NCBI GenBank assembly: GCA_003331605.1
Contig: QOPD01000009.1
Location: forward strand, 1-36,275
Source: SAR86 cluster bacterium
GTDB lineage: Bacteria; Pseudomonadota; Gammaproteobacteria; Magnimaribacterales; TMED112
DNA length: 36,275 bases
Direction: 5' to 3'
Below the pieces are notes generated by a model. It was not told where the DNA came from and searched no databases. It saw nothing but the letters and a program-made list of their open reading frames with translations. The position numbers were made by a program, and so were the translations under genes. This document shows, one piece after another, positions 8,161 through 15,190 of the stretch; positions within the stretch are counted from its first letter, which is position 1, and each line of letters starts with the position of its first letter.

Positions 8161-10100
8161 TAAGCCTCCACTAATTCCAAAAGTATGTTGATGGATTGAT
8201 CTATTTCAGCATCCAAAGCAAATTCATCTTCATCTTCAAATTCTATGTATTCTTCGTAAGTTTGAAACTGCTTTAAATTTGAAATCTCTCTTCTTAGGTT
8301 AATGAGTTTAAGTGAATCAGTTCTACTTCGTTCTCTCTCCCTCACTCTTTTCTCATAATTGAGGTTAATTTCTAAGTTTGCTTCCTTTTCTTTAATCTCA
8401 TTAAGCAAACTAAAATACGCTGAAGCAGAAAGAGCTTGCTTATGAATTTCTTCAATATTGTCGTCAACAAGTGGATTATTTACAAAATAAATTGCTGAAT
8501 TGATTGCTGATGGTTTTATGGCATTTTCATACCTTTTTTCACCATAATCATCGTTATTAATTAAGTTAGGAATTAGCAGATTTGGTGTGACTCCATAGAT
8601 CTGAGTTGGTTGCCCAGAAACTCTGTAATACAGTGAGTCAGTAAATTTTATTTGTCCATTAAGAGTATCGGTAAATCTTTGCACGCTCCCTTTGCCAAAG
8701 GTTTCTTGCCCCATTATGACTGCTCTGTTGTAGTCTTGAAGAGCTCCAGCAAAAATTTCAGATGCAGAAGCTGAAAATTTATTTACCAAAACAACCACTG
8801 GTTTACTCCAGGTTCTATTAGTTCGCCATGTTGTATAGACATTGATATTGTCATTGGAATCCTTAATTTGGACAGTAGGTCCAGAGTCAATGAAAAGCCT
8901 AGTTAGATAATCTGCTTCATGCAGAAAGCCCCCACCATTATTCCTTAAGTCAAACACAAGACCTTCAACATCTTGCAGCTTAAAGTCTCTTAATATTTTT
9001 TGGACATCGTTTGCAGCGCTTTTGCATGAATACATGCTTAGCCTCATACATTCGGAATCACTATAGAAAGAGGGCAGATTTATGTAGCCAACTTTTGTAT
9101 TCTCTCGAGTAATAATTTCTGAGAAAGCATCACTTTCTTCGAGCACAACCTTACCTCTTGTTAGCTCGATGATTTCTTTGCCAGATTGATTTTCTATTTC
9201 CAGTCTAACTATAGAGCCATCTGCGCCTCTAATCTTTTCAACAATGTCATCAAGCCTCCATCCTCTGACGTTTATCATTCTCCCGGTTCTACCTTGACCA
9301 ACTTTCAGAACTTTGTCTCCAACATTAATTTTTTTTGACTTAATAGCAGGACCACCCGGCATTAGTTCTTCAATTTTTGCCACTTCATTCTCATAACCTA
9401 GTATTGCCCCAATCCCCTCGAATGAAAGGTTCATTCTTAAATTCCAATTTTCTAAGTCTCGAGCTGAAAAGTATGAAGAGTGAGGATCAATGAGAGATAA
9501 GAAGTTGTTGGCAAGAATGCCAAATTTATCCTCATCTCTCACCTTAGAAAGAGATGAAAGTCTGTCACGATAGTTGGTTTTAAGCTCAGCTATCGCTTCA
9601 TTTTGCGCTTTGCCGTCAAGCATCTGAATAATGATTTCATTCTTAACTAACTTCCTAAGGTAAGTGGTTTTTTCATGACTGGATGTAAAAAACCTTTCGC
9701 GATCGTTTAATTTTATTGATTCATCGATATTTAAATCAAAATTATGATTAGTAAGCAATTCTCTTCTTTTCTTAAGCGATTCCTCGTACCTTTGATAGAA
9801 AATATCAATCACTGCTTTTAAGTTCTGGTAAATGTTTCCTCTAGAAATTTGCGAATCTTCAAAGCTAGCTAAATCCTCTTCAAGGAAATGTATTTTTTGA
9901 CCATCAAGCCTGCTCACAAAATTCAAAAAGAGCGTATTGTTTATATACTCATCGGCATTAAGATCTAATATAGATGAGTTATCAAAAGTAGTAAGAATAG
10001 ATTGAAATTCTTGATTGTAGTCAATAGGATCTTCAGGCTGGTAAGAGCAGCCAACCAAAACAATTAACAGCAGGGCTTTAGAAAACTGATTTAATGCCAT
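8160..10100 (-). CDS. prc: Carboxy-terminal processing (tail-specific) protease, lipoprotein
   Basis: Periplasmic S41 protease that degrades tagged or misfolded envelope proteins and trims lipoproteins and peptidoglycan hydrolases in related bacteria. I start at the ATG at 10100, giving 646 aa with a lipoprotein signal whose lipobox is LVGC (C18); an in-frame codon at 10154 would bury this signal behind 18 charged residues. An N-terminal helical region precedes a PDZ domain (about 230-310, GIGAILGYEN...PGGPA) and the protease core with S447 (SASASEIF) and K470 (TFGKGSVQ). The C-terminus is charged and helical (ERERSR). It overlaps the acyltransferase stop by 23 bp. Lipidation is unusual compared with E. 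coli Prc, which has an ordinary signal peptide. Confidence 0.9.
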   Translation of the reverse strand: MALNQFSKALLLIVLVGCSYQPEDPIDYNQEFQSILTTFDNSSILDLNADEYINNTLFLNFVSRLDGQKIHFLEEDLASFEDSQISRGNIYQNLKAVIDIFYQRYEESLKKRRELLTNHNFDLNIDESIKLNDRERFFTSSHEKTTYLRKLVKNEIIIQMLDGKAQNEAIAELKTNYRDRLSSLSKVRDEDKFGILANNFLSLIDPHSSYFSARDLENWNLRMNLSFEGIGAILGYENEVAKIEELMPGGPAIKSKKINVGDKVLKVGQGRTGRMINVRGWRLDDIVEKIRGADGSIVRLEIENQSGKEIIELTRGKVVLEESDAFSEIITRENTKVGYINLPSFYSDSECMRLSMYSCKSAANDVQKILRDFKLQDVEGLVFDLRNNGGGFLHEADYLTRLFIDSGPTVQIKDSNDNINVYTTWRTNRTWSKPVVVLVNKFSASASEIFAGALQDYNRAVIMGQETFGKGSVQRFTDTLNGQIKFTDSLYYRVSGQPTQIYGVTPNLLIPNLINNDDYGEKRYENAIKPSAINSAIYFVNNPLVDDNIEEIHKQALSASAYFSLLNEIKEKEANLEINLNYEKRVRERERSRTDSLKLINLRREISNLKQFQTYEEYIEFEDEDEFALDAEIDQSINILLELVEA

Positions 10101-10971
10101 ATTTTTCTTTCTCACTTTCAATAATTTGATCTTTCTCTTCCCAAACTCCCTCAAGAAAAGATTTTAGTTTTCCTCTTAGCTCATCATTGTTGCTGTAGTC
10201 TTTCCCTCTTAATTCTTCTGGTATTTTGTAGGTATTGATTGTGACGCTTGCTTCATTGAGTTCCCCGCATAGAAAAGCCCAGAAACTTCTTTTTGGAGAT
10301 TTATAAACAAGTGTTATATCAGTTAGATGATCTATGTAAGGCATAACTTCTAGGGTGTAACCCATGCCTCCGATTTTTGGTGGCATTAAATTTTTAAATT
10401 TGCTACCAGATTTTTCATATTTTGCTTTGTCAATTCTAGTGCCTTCAATAAATCCCGTAACATTGGTTGGGTAAAGTTCATATATTCTGCATGATCTTTT
10501 TGTTGCTTCCTTATCTGTTTTTGCTAACTCAGGATTAGCCATTATCTCTTCTCTAGATCTTCTTACTACAAACGGCATTGCAAGGCCTAGGTTTGCTGCC
10601 CAGGTAAGAGGTAACCACCATAGCTGTGATTTCATAAAAATCCTGGGAACTCCCGTTTTAAAATTAGTGAAATAAGTAAATAAAAAGATATCAGCCCAGC
10701 TAAGATGATTTATGGTAGTAAATTGCCAAATATTTTTTTTCAATTTTTCATCACCAGCACATTTATATTTAGCACCATGCATGACTTCCTGAATGACCTT
10801 ATTAATATGCAGCCATATTTCTGCAAGCTTCTCATTAATTTTTAGAATTATTATTTGAAAGGGCTTGAATGGGATTAAGCGCAACAAACCTATTGGAGTG
10901 ACAGCGACTATAATCCACATAGCATTAAATAAAATTAAAAAAAAAGTAATTATGCCTTTAATTTGTTTCAT
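10078..10971 (-). CDS. YihG-like phospholipid acyltransferase (PlsC superfamily)
   Basis: Predicted membrane-bound acyltransferase that adds an acyl chain to lysophosphatidate or a related lysolipid. The 297-aa protein begins with a hydrophobic helix (about 6-30). It then shows the HX4D catalytic motif NHLSWAD (H89, D94), RRSREE (137-142), FIEGTR (174-179) as the FPEGTR-type substrate motif, and KIGGMGYTLE as the fourth block. This layout resembles the YihG/YihG-like subgroup more than PlsC itself, which is shorter. It lies between mazG (14-bp overlap) and prc (23-bp overlap), so it is cotranscribed with them. The exact substrate cannot be told from sequence. Confidence 0.85.
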   Translation of the reverse strand: MKQIKGIITFFLILFNAMWIIVAVTPIGLLRLIPFKPFQIIILKINEKLAEIWLHINKVIQEVMHGAKYKCAGDEKLKKNIWQFTTINHLSWADIFLFTYFTNFKTGVPRIFMKSQLWWLPLTWAANLGLAMPFVVRRSREEIMANPELAKTDKEATKRSCRIYELYPTNVTGFIEGTRIDKAKYEKSGSKFKNLMPPKIGGMGYTLEVMPYIDHLTDITLVYKSPKRSFWAFLCGELNEASVTINTYKIPEELRGKDYSNNDELRGKLKSFLEGVWEEKDQIIESEKEKYGIKSVF

Positions 10972-11749
10972 TTTTTGCTCTTATCCAAAGATTTTCGAGC
11001 TCCTCTAGGTTAAGAGAGTTTAATGTATCATTTTTTTCTTTTGCAATCTTTTCCATCGCTCTAAATCTACTTTCAAATTTATTATTTGATTTTTTAACAA
11101 TATCTTCCGGTTCGTAACCAAGATGTCGACAAAGGTTCACAAGAGTAAAAAAGATATCCCCTATCTCTTCTTGAACTTTGTTTTCGTCTTTTGAGACAAG
11201 CTCAGCTTTGAGTTCTGCAATTTCCTCATCTATTTTTGCTATTACCTTATTTTCATCTTTCCAATCAAACCCTACGGTGCCTGCTCTTTTTTGAAGTTTT
11301 TTTGCTCTTGCTAAAGAGGGAAGGTTTCGTGGCACATCATCCAATAAAGAAGACATATTTTTCTTTTTACGCTCTTCTGCTTTAACTTGTTCCCATAACA
11401 TTAAACTTTCTTCTGGAGTGTTGGCGACCTTATCTCCAAATATATGGGGATGGCGCCGAGTAAGTTTTGAATTAATTTCTTCAATGACATCTTGTAAATC
11501 AAATTTTCCACTTTCCTCTGCCATGCCTGCATGAAAAACAATTTGAAATAAGAGGTCACCAAGTTCAGACTTAAGGTCTTCATAATTTTCTCTGTCTATT
11601 GCATCTACCACCTCATAAGCCTCCTCCAAAGTGCAGTCTGCAATTGATTTGAAATCTTGTTCTCTATCCCATGGACATCCATCATTGGGATCCCTGAGGC
11701 GTTGGAATGTTTCCAGTAATTTGTTTAGTGAGTCACTTAATTTTTTCAT
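10958..11749 (-). CDS. mazG: Nucleoside triphosphate pyrophosphohydrolase MazG
   Basis: Hydrolyses NTPs and dNTPs to the monophosphate and PPi, a housecleaning activity and, in E. coli, a modulator of (p)ppGpp. The product is 263 aa, the same length as E. coli MazG, with two tandem MazG domains. The first has LEEAYEVVDAI (E42, E43, E46) and ELGDLLFQ (E62, D65). The second has EEIAELKAEL and EEIGDIFFTLVNL. The signature RDPNDGCPWD is at 19-28. It overlaps sir2 by 17 bp and the acyltransferase by 14 bp. Confidence 0.95.
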   Translation of the reverse strand: MKKLSDSLNKLLETFQRLRDPNDGCPWDREQDFKSIADCTLEEAYEVVDAIDRENYEDLKSELGDLLFQIVFHAGMAEESGKFDLQDVIEEINSKLTRRHPHIFGDKVANTPEESLMLWEQVKAEERKKKNMSSLLDDVPRNLPSLARAKKLQKRAGTVGFDWKDENKVIAKIDEEIAELKAELVSKDENKVQEEIGDIFFTLVNLCRHLGYEPEDIVKKSNNKFESRFRAMEKIAKEKNDTLNSLNLEELENLWIRAKNETN

Positions 11750-12476
11750 AAATACTATCTAGGTCATCATAGATTACTAAATCTGCAATTGCATCAAGTG
11801 GTGTAGGTTCTCTATTAATTATAACTAAATTGACATCTCTGGCTTTTGCTTTTTGGGGAAATTGATTAGCTGGAGAAACTTTCAAGGAAGTACCTAAACA
11901 AATAAATAAGTCACACCGCCTAGATGCTAAAGTTGCTTTTTTTATCTGTTGCTCATCCAATTTTTGCCCAAAAGAAATGGTTGAAGTTTTAACATAACCA
12001 TCATTACAAGATGTACAACTTGTAGAACCTAATTCTTTGACTTTGGATTTATAGAAAGTTGCTGGATCATATTTTTTAAGACAATTTAAACAAGATGCAT
12101 TAAACACCGAGCCGTGCAGTTCGATTATCTGTGATTTAATTTCCTCTAGATAATGCAAACCATCAATATTCTGTGTTATGTGAGTATTCAATTTATTCTT
12201 CCTTAGAAGCTCAACTATGTATCCATGCATTAAACTAGGCTTTTTATCTTTTATCGAAGCTCTTATAGCATGGTTATTTTGCCAGGATTTGATACGTGCA
12301 GATTTTGATTGCACAAACTCACCAAAGTGAACAGGTTTATTTTTTTTCCAAAAACCTTGATCATCTGTCCTAAAATCAGGCAAACCAGATGCTGTACTTA
12401 AGCCAGCGCCCGATAAAATAGTTATAATTGAAGAACTATTTAAGTATTTTTTTAATTGAGTTATTTTTTTATTCAA
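11733..12476 (-). CDS. Sir2-family NAD-dependent protein deacylase
   Basis: Sirtuin that removes acyl groups from lysines using NAD+, producing nicotinamide. The 247-aa protein has GAGLSTASGLPDFR (23-36), TQNIDGLH (101-108), the catalytic H121 in ELHGS, a zinc site C129-X2-C132...C154-X2-C157, and CLGTSLKVSPANQFP (193-207). The only workable start is TTG at 12474-12476, because a stop lies two codons upstream and no ATG occurs before the Rossmann motif. This TTG shares base 12476 with the nadK ATG on the other strand. Being next to nadK, which makes NADP from NAD, it sits in an NAD-related context, though that may be chance. It is the first gene of the minus-strand run. Confidence 0.9.
   Translation of the reverse strand: MNKKITQLKKYLNSSSIITILSGAGLSTASGLPDFRTDDQGFWKKNKPVHFGEFVQSKSARIKSWQNNHAIRASIKDKKPSLMHGYIVELLRKNKLNTHITQNIDGLHYLEEIKSQIIELHGSVFNASCLNCLKKYDPATFYKSKVKELGSTSCTSCNDGYVKTSTISFGQKLDEQQIKKATLASRRCDLFICLGTSLKVSPANQFPQKAKARDVNLVIINREPTPLDAIADLVIYDDLDSIYEKIK
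12428..12456 (+). promoter_or_regulatory. Possible promoter of nadK inside the sir2 coding region
   Basis: TTGAAG (12428-12433), 17 bp, then TTTAAT (12451-12456), with transcription predicted near 12463 and a leader of about 13 nt. A second, weaker option is TATTTT at 12462-12467, eight bases before the ATG. Either must lie within sir2 because the divergent start codons share a base. Evidence is only hexamer matching in AT-rich DNA. Confidence 0.25.
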
Positions 12477-13312
12477 TGGTTAAGTTTAGTAAAGCATTAG
12501 TGGTTGCATTCCACAAAGAGAAATCAAAACCTATATTACAAGAGGTTAAAGACCTCTTGTCAAAAAATAGCTTTAATTTTGCATTGTATGATGAAGAAAA
12601 AGACCTTCCTGCGAATGACTTTGACATTGTGTTAGTTATTGGAGGAGATGGCTCAATGCTATCAGCAGCAAAAAAATTTAGTTTTCTAAAATGTCACTTT
12701 CTTGGTATCAATCTCGGAAGGGTTGGTTTTATGGCAGATCTTGAACCCAGTAAAATAAAAGAAAATCTTTTAGATATTCTACAAGGCAACAATGAGATTG
12801 AAGAAAAAGATGTCATAGAGTGTAGCTACAACGGCAACAGATACTATGCATTCAATGAAGCAGTCTTGCATACTGAAAAAAGCTATAAATTAATAGATTT
12901 TGAAGTAAAAATAGAAGATTCTTTAGCATATAGTAAAAGTTCTGATGGCCTTATTATTTCAACCGTAACCGGTTCAACCGCTTATTCTCTTTCCGCAGGT
13001 GGTCCTATTTTGTCACCTGAGATAGAGGGTTTTGTGGTAACGCCTTTGAATCCACTATCTCTTTCAGCACGTCCATTGATTGTTTCTAATAAAAAGGTTA
13101 TTGAGGTCAATGTGTTAAAGATTCCTTCAGGACTTAAGTCTCTCATTATTCTTGATGGTAATCAGGAAATAATGTTAGAGAATAGTAATTTATCTTTTAG
13201 TGTGAGGAGTGCAGATAGGAAATTTAAGTTGGTACACCCTAAAGGGTATGATTTTTATCAAATATGTAGATCCAAGCTTAATTGGAGTCTAAATAAAGAA
13301 CCTGAAAATTAG
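12476..13312 (+). CDS. nadK: NAD kinase
   Basis: Phosphorylates NAD+ to NADP+ in the cytoplasm. With the ATG at 12476 the product is 278 aa, close to the family norm (about 290). It has IGGDGSMLSAA (D58 of the GGDGS ATP motif), NLGRVGFMADL, the NAD-binding STVTGSTAYSLSAGGPI, and PLNPLSLSARPLI. An in-frame TTG at 12428 would add 16 hydrophobic residues not expected in the family and run further into sir2, so I reject it. Divergent from sir2 with no spacer; galU follows after 35 bp. Confidence 0.94.
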   Translation: MVKFSKALVVAFHKEKSKPILQEVKDLLSKNSFNFALYDEEKDLPANDFDIVLVIGGDGSMLSAAKKFSFLKCHFLGINLGRVGFMADLEPSKIKENLLDILQGNNEIEEKDVIECSYNGNRYYAFNEAVLHTEKSYKLIDFEVKIEDSLAYSKSSDGLIISTVTGSTAYSLSAGGPILSPEIEGFVVTPLNPLSLSARPLIVSNKKVIEVNVLKIPSGLKSLIILDGNQEIMLENSNLSFSVRSADRKFKLVHPKGYDFYQICRSKLNWSLNKEPEN

Positions 13313-13332
13313 ATGATAGCCCCCACTTTTTG

Positions 13333-13338
13333 TATAAT
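13333..13338 (+). promoter_or_regulatory. -10 element of galU, near-leaderless geometry
   Basis: A perfect TATAAT at 13333-13338 lies nine bases before the galU ATG at 13348, so the transcript would begin about two or three bases upstream of the start codon. No Shine-Dalgarno is seen between them. The -35 is poor (TTAGAT at 13309-13314, 18-bp spacer). Confidence 0.5.
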
Positions 13339-13347
13339 CATCCGACC

Positions 13348-14217
13348 ATGAACATCAAGAAAGCAGTATTTCCTGTAGCTGGTTTTGGAACGAGGTTTCT
13401 TCCAGCAACTAAAGCTACACCAAAAGAAATGTTGCCAATTATTGATAAGCCTATAATCCAATATGCTGTCGAAGAGGCTTTAGAAGCAGGAATAAATGAA
13501 TTTATTTTTGTTACTCATCACGCAAAAAGGGCAATAGAAGATCACTTTGACGAAAACTTAGACTTAAAACAAAGACTCAAGAATGATGGAAAAGATGATT
13601 TATTGAAATTGATATCAAAAGTAGGCGGGAAAGATTCTAAATTTACATTTGTTAGGCAAGATGAGCCTAAAGGGTTGGGACATGCAATTAGCTGCGCTCA
13701 ACACCTAATGGAAAAGAATGAATATTTTGCAGTGATACTGGCAGATGATTTAATAATTAGTGAAGGCAAAAATGTTACCTCTCAGCTTATCGATCGAGTG
13801 CAACAAGAAGATAGGCAAGCATTAGCATTGGAAACAGTGCCCACACATGATATTTCAAAATTTGGGGTTATTTCATTCAGTGAGCAGCAGGAGGATGTGT
13901 TTCAGCTAAGTGGTATCGTTGAAAAACCCGACCCCTCTGAGGCTCCATCTGATTTAGCTGTTGTAGGAAGATACATTTTTAATCAATCTATATTCAATTC
14001 AATTGATGAAAAAACCCCAGGGAAAAATGGTGAAATTCAAATCACAGACGCTATCGAAAAACAGATATCTGATTTTGTTGGCATAAAGTTTCAAGGGCAG
14101 CGCTACGATTGTGGAAGCAAAATAGGCTATTTGAAAGCAAATATTGAATTAGGTCTTAAGCACCCCGAAATTTCTGAAGATTTAAAGAATTTATTAAAGG
14201 AATATTGCAATTTATAG
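13348..14217 (+). CDS. galU: UTP-glucose-1-phosphate uridylyltransferase GalU
   Basis: Makes UDP-glucose from UTP and glucose-1-phosphate for envelope polysaccharides and sugar interconversion. From the ATG at 13348 it has 289 aa (typical 290-300), starting MNIKKAVFPVAGFGTRFLPA. The nucleotide-binding GFGTRFLPATKATPKEMLP is at 12-30, followed by the Gal/Glc-1-P uridylyltransferase blocks VRQDEPKGLGHAI, ILADDLI and IVEKPDPSEAPSDLAVVGRYIF. A TTG at 13330 in the same frame overlaps the promoter -10 and is not a credible start. The 3' end overlaps the inferred pyrD start by eight bases. Confidence 0.94.
   Translation: MNIKKAVFPVAGFGTRFLPATKATPKEMLPIIDKPIIQYAVEEALEAGINEFIFVTHHAKRAIEDHFDENLDLKQRLKNDGKDDLLKLISKVGGKDSKFTFVRQDEPKGLGHAISCAQHLMEKNEYFAVILADDLIISEGKNVTSQLIDRVQQEDRQALALETVPTHDISKFGVISFSEQQEDVFQLSGIVEKPDPSEAPSDLAVVGRYIFNQSIFNSIDEKTPGKNGEIQITDAIEKQISDFVGIKFQGQRYDCGSKIGYLKANIELGLKHPEISEDLKNLLKEYCNL
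14196..14201 (+). promoter_or_regulatory. Ribosome binding site that decides the pyrD start
   Basis: AAAGGA at 14196-14201, inside the end of galU, lies eight bases upstream of the ATT at 14210. This is an ideal Shine-Dalgarno spacing and supports initiation at a non-standard AUU codon. For the other upstream ATT (14204) the spacing would be only two bases. Confidence 0.5.
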
Positions 14218-15190
14218 ACTACTAAGAACATTTCTATTTCTTCTGCCACCAGAATTTGTACACAGCCTTTCACATTTATATTTAAAATTATTTTCTAGAG
14301 CTTACAGATTTAATTCTCATACAAATCAAGTTATTAAAGGGCTTAGAGTGGGCAATAAAATAGGTTTGGCAGCTGGATTTGATAAAAATGGCCAGCTGAT
14401 TCCAGAGCTTGAGGATATAGGCTTTGGTTTAATTGAGATTGGTACCGTTACACCAAAAGCACAACCTGGTAATCCTAAACCAAGATTACACCGTTTAGAA
14501 AAACATGAATCTCTAATTAATAGTTTAGGTTTCAACAACCATGGTATGGAAGCTATGTTGTCAAATCTAAAAAGCTTGAGGAGAAGAGGGGCCTTAGGCA
14601 TAAATATAGGGCCAAACAAAAATACAAAATTTGAAAATATTCTTGAAGAATATTTAATTTTATATAGGGCATTTAGCAGTCATGCAGACTACATCACAAT
14701 TAATATTTCTTCTCCAAATACTCCTGGTTTAAGAAATATGCATGATCCTCACTGCTTTAAAGATTTAATACGCCAAATTTCAGCAGAAAGATCCACAAGC
14801 AATGATAAGCCAAAAATCTTGATTAAATTTTCTCCTGATGAGAATCATGACACATATATTAAGTTGATTGAGATACTTAATAATTCTGATCTCGATGGAG
14901 TTATAATTTCCAACACTACAGTTGATAATGATCTTAAAATTAAATCTGGAGCAACAAGTATTAATGGTGGCATCTCAGGAAAATTGCTCCAAGATAAATC
15001 AAACGAACTTCTTGCTTTTTTTAAAAAAAATCTAAATCCTAAAAAAATTATTGTTGCAGTTGGTGGTGTTTTTGATGTAGATTCTTATAACAAAAAGTTA
15101 GACCTTGGCGCTGATTTAGTTCAAATCTATACAGGTTTTGTTTACGAAGGCCCAAGCTTAGTTAAGAGAATCGTACAGAATGGCAAGTAA
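14210..15190 (+). CDS. pyrD: Dihydroorotate dehydrogenase (quinone), class 2
   Basis: Oxidises dihydroorotate to orotate, passing electrons to the membrane quinone pool (pyrimidine synthesis). The FMN barrel begins at GLAAGFDKNG and includes EIGTVTPKAQPGNPKPR, INSLGFNNHG, INISSPNTPG with the catalytic Ser region of class 2, and VGGVFD near the end. The first ATG/GTG/TTG in frame is GTG at 14348, which would remove the membrane-binding helices. The frame is open upstream to a TAA at 14195, and from ATT at 14210 it reads MYRLLRTFLFLLPPEFVHSL, which closely resembles the normal N-terminus of gammaproteobacterial PyrD (MY...R...F.L.PE..H). Start at AUU gives 326 aa (E. coli 336). A CTG at 14243 is a poorer alternative. 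Confidence 0.85.
   Translation: MYRLLRTFLFLLPPEFVHSLSHLYLKLFSRAYRFNSHTNQVIKGLRVGNKIGLAAGFDKNGQLIPELEDIGFGLIEIGTVTPKAQPGNPKPRLHRLEKHESLINSLGFNNHGMEAMLSNLKSLRRRGALGINIGPNKNTKFENILEEYLILYRAFSSHADYITINISSPNTPGLRNMHDPHCFKDLIRQISAERSTSNDKPKILIKFSPDENHDTYIKLIEILNNSDLDGVIISNTTVDNDLKIKSGATSINGGISGKLLQDKSNELLAFFKKNLNPKKIIVAVGGVFDVDSYNKKLDLGADLVQIYTGFVYEGPSLVKRIVQNGK

Noticed and set aside
10101-10154. Upstream extension of prc to 10154
   Set aside because: Would place 18 mostly charged residues before a perfect lipoprotein signal peptide. The ATG at 10100 gives the signal at the N-terminus.
12428-12475. Upstream extension of nadK from TTG 12428
   Set aside because: Adds hydrophobic residues atypical for NAD kinase and lies in sir2. 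The ATG at 12476 gives the expected N-terminus, and the TTG is better read as part of a -35 element.
14326-14619. 97-codon frame antisense to the start of pyrD
   Set aside because: Inside a gene whose sense frame is strongly conserved; the antisense translation has no family resemblance.
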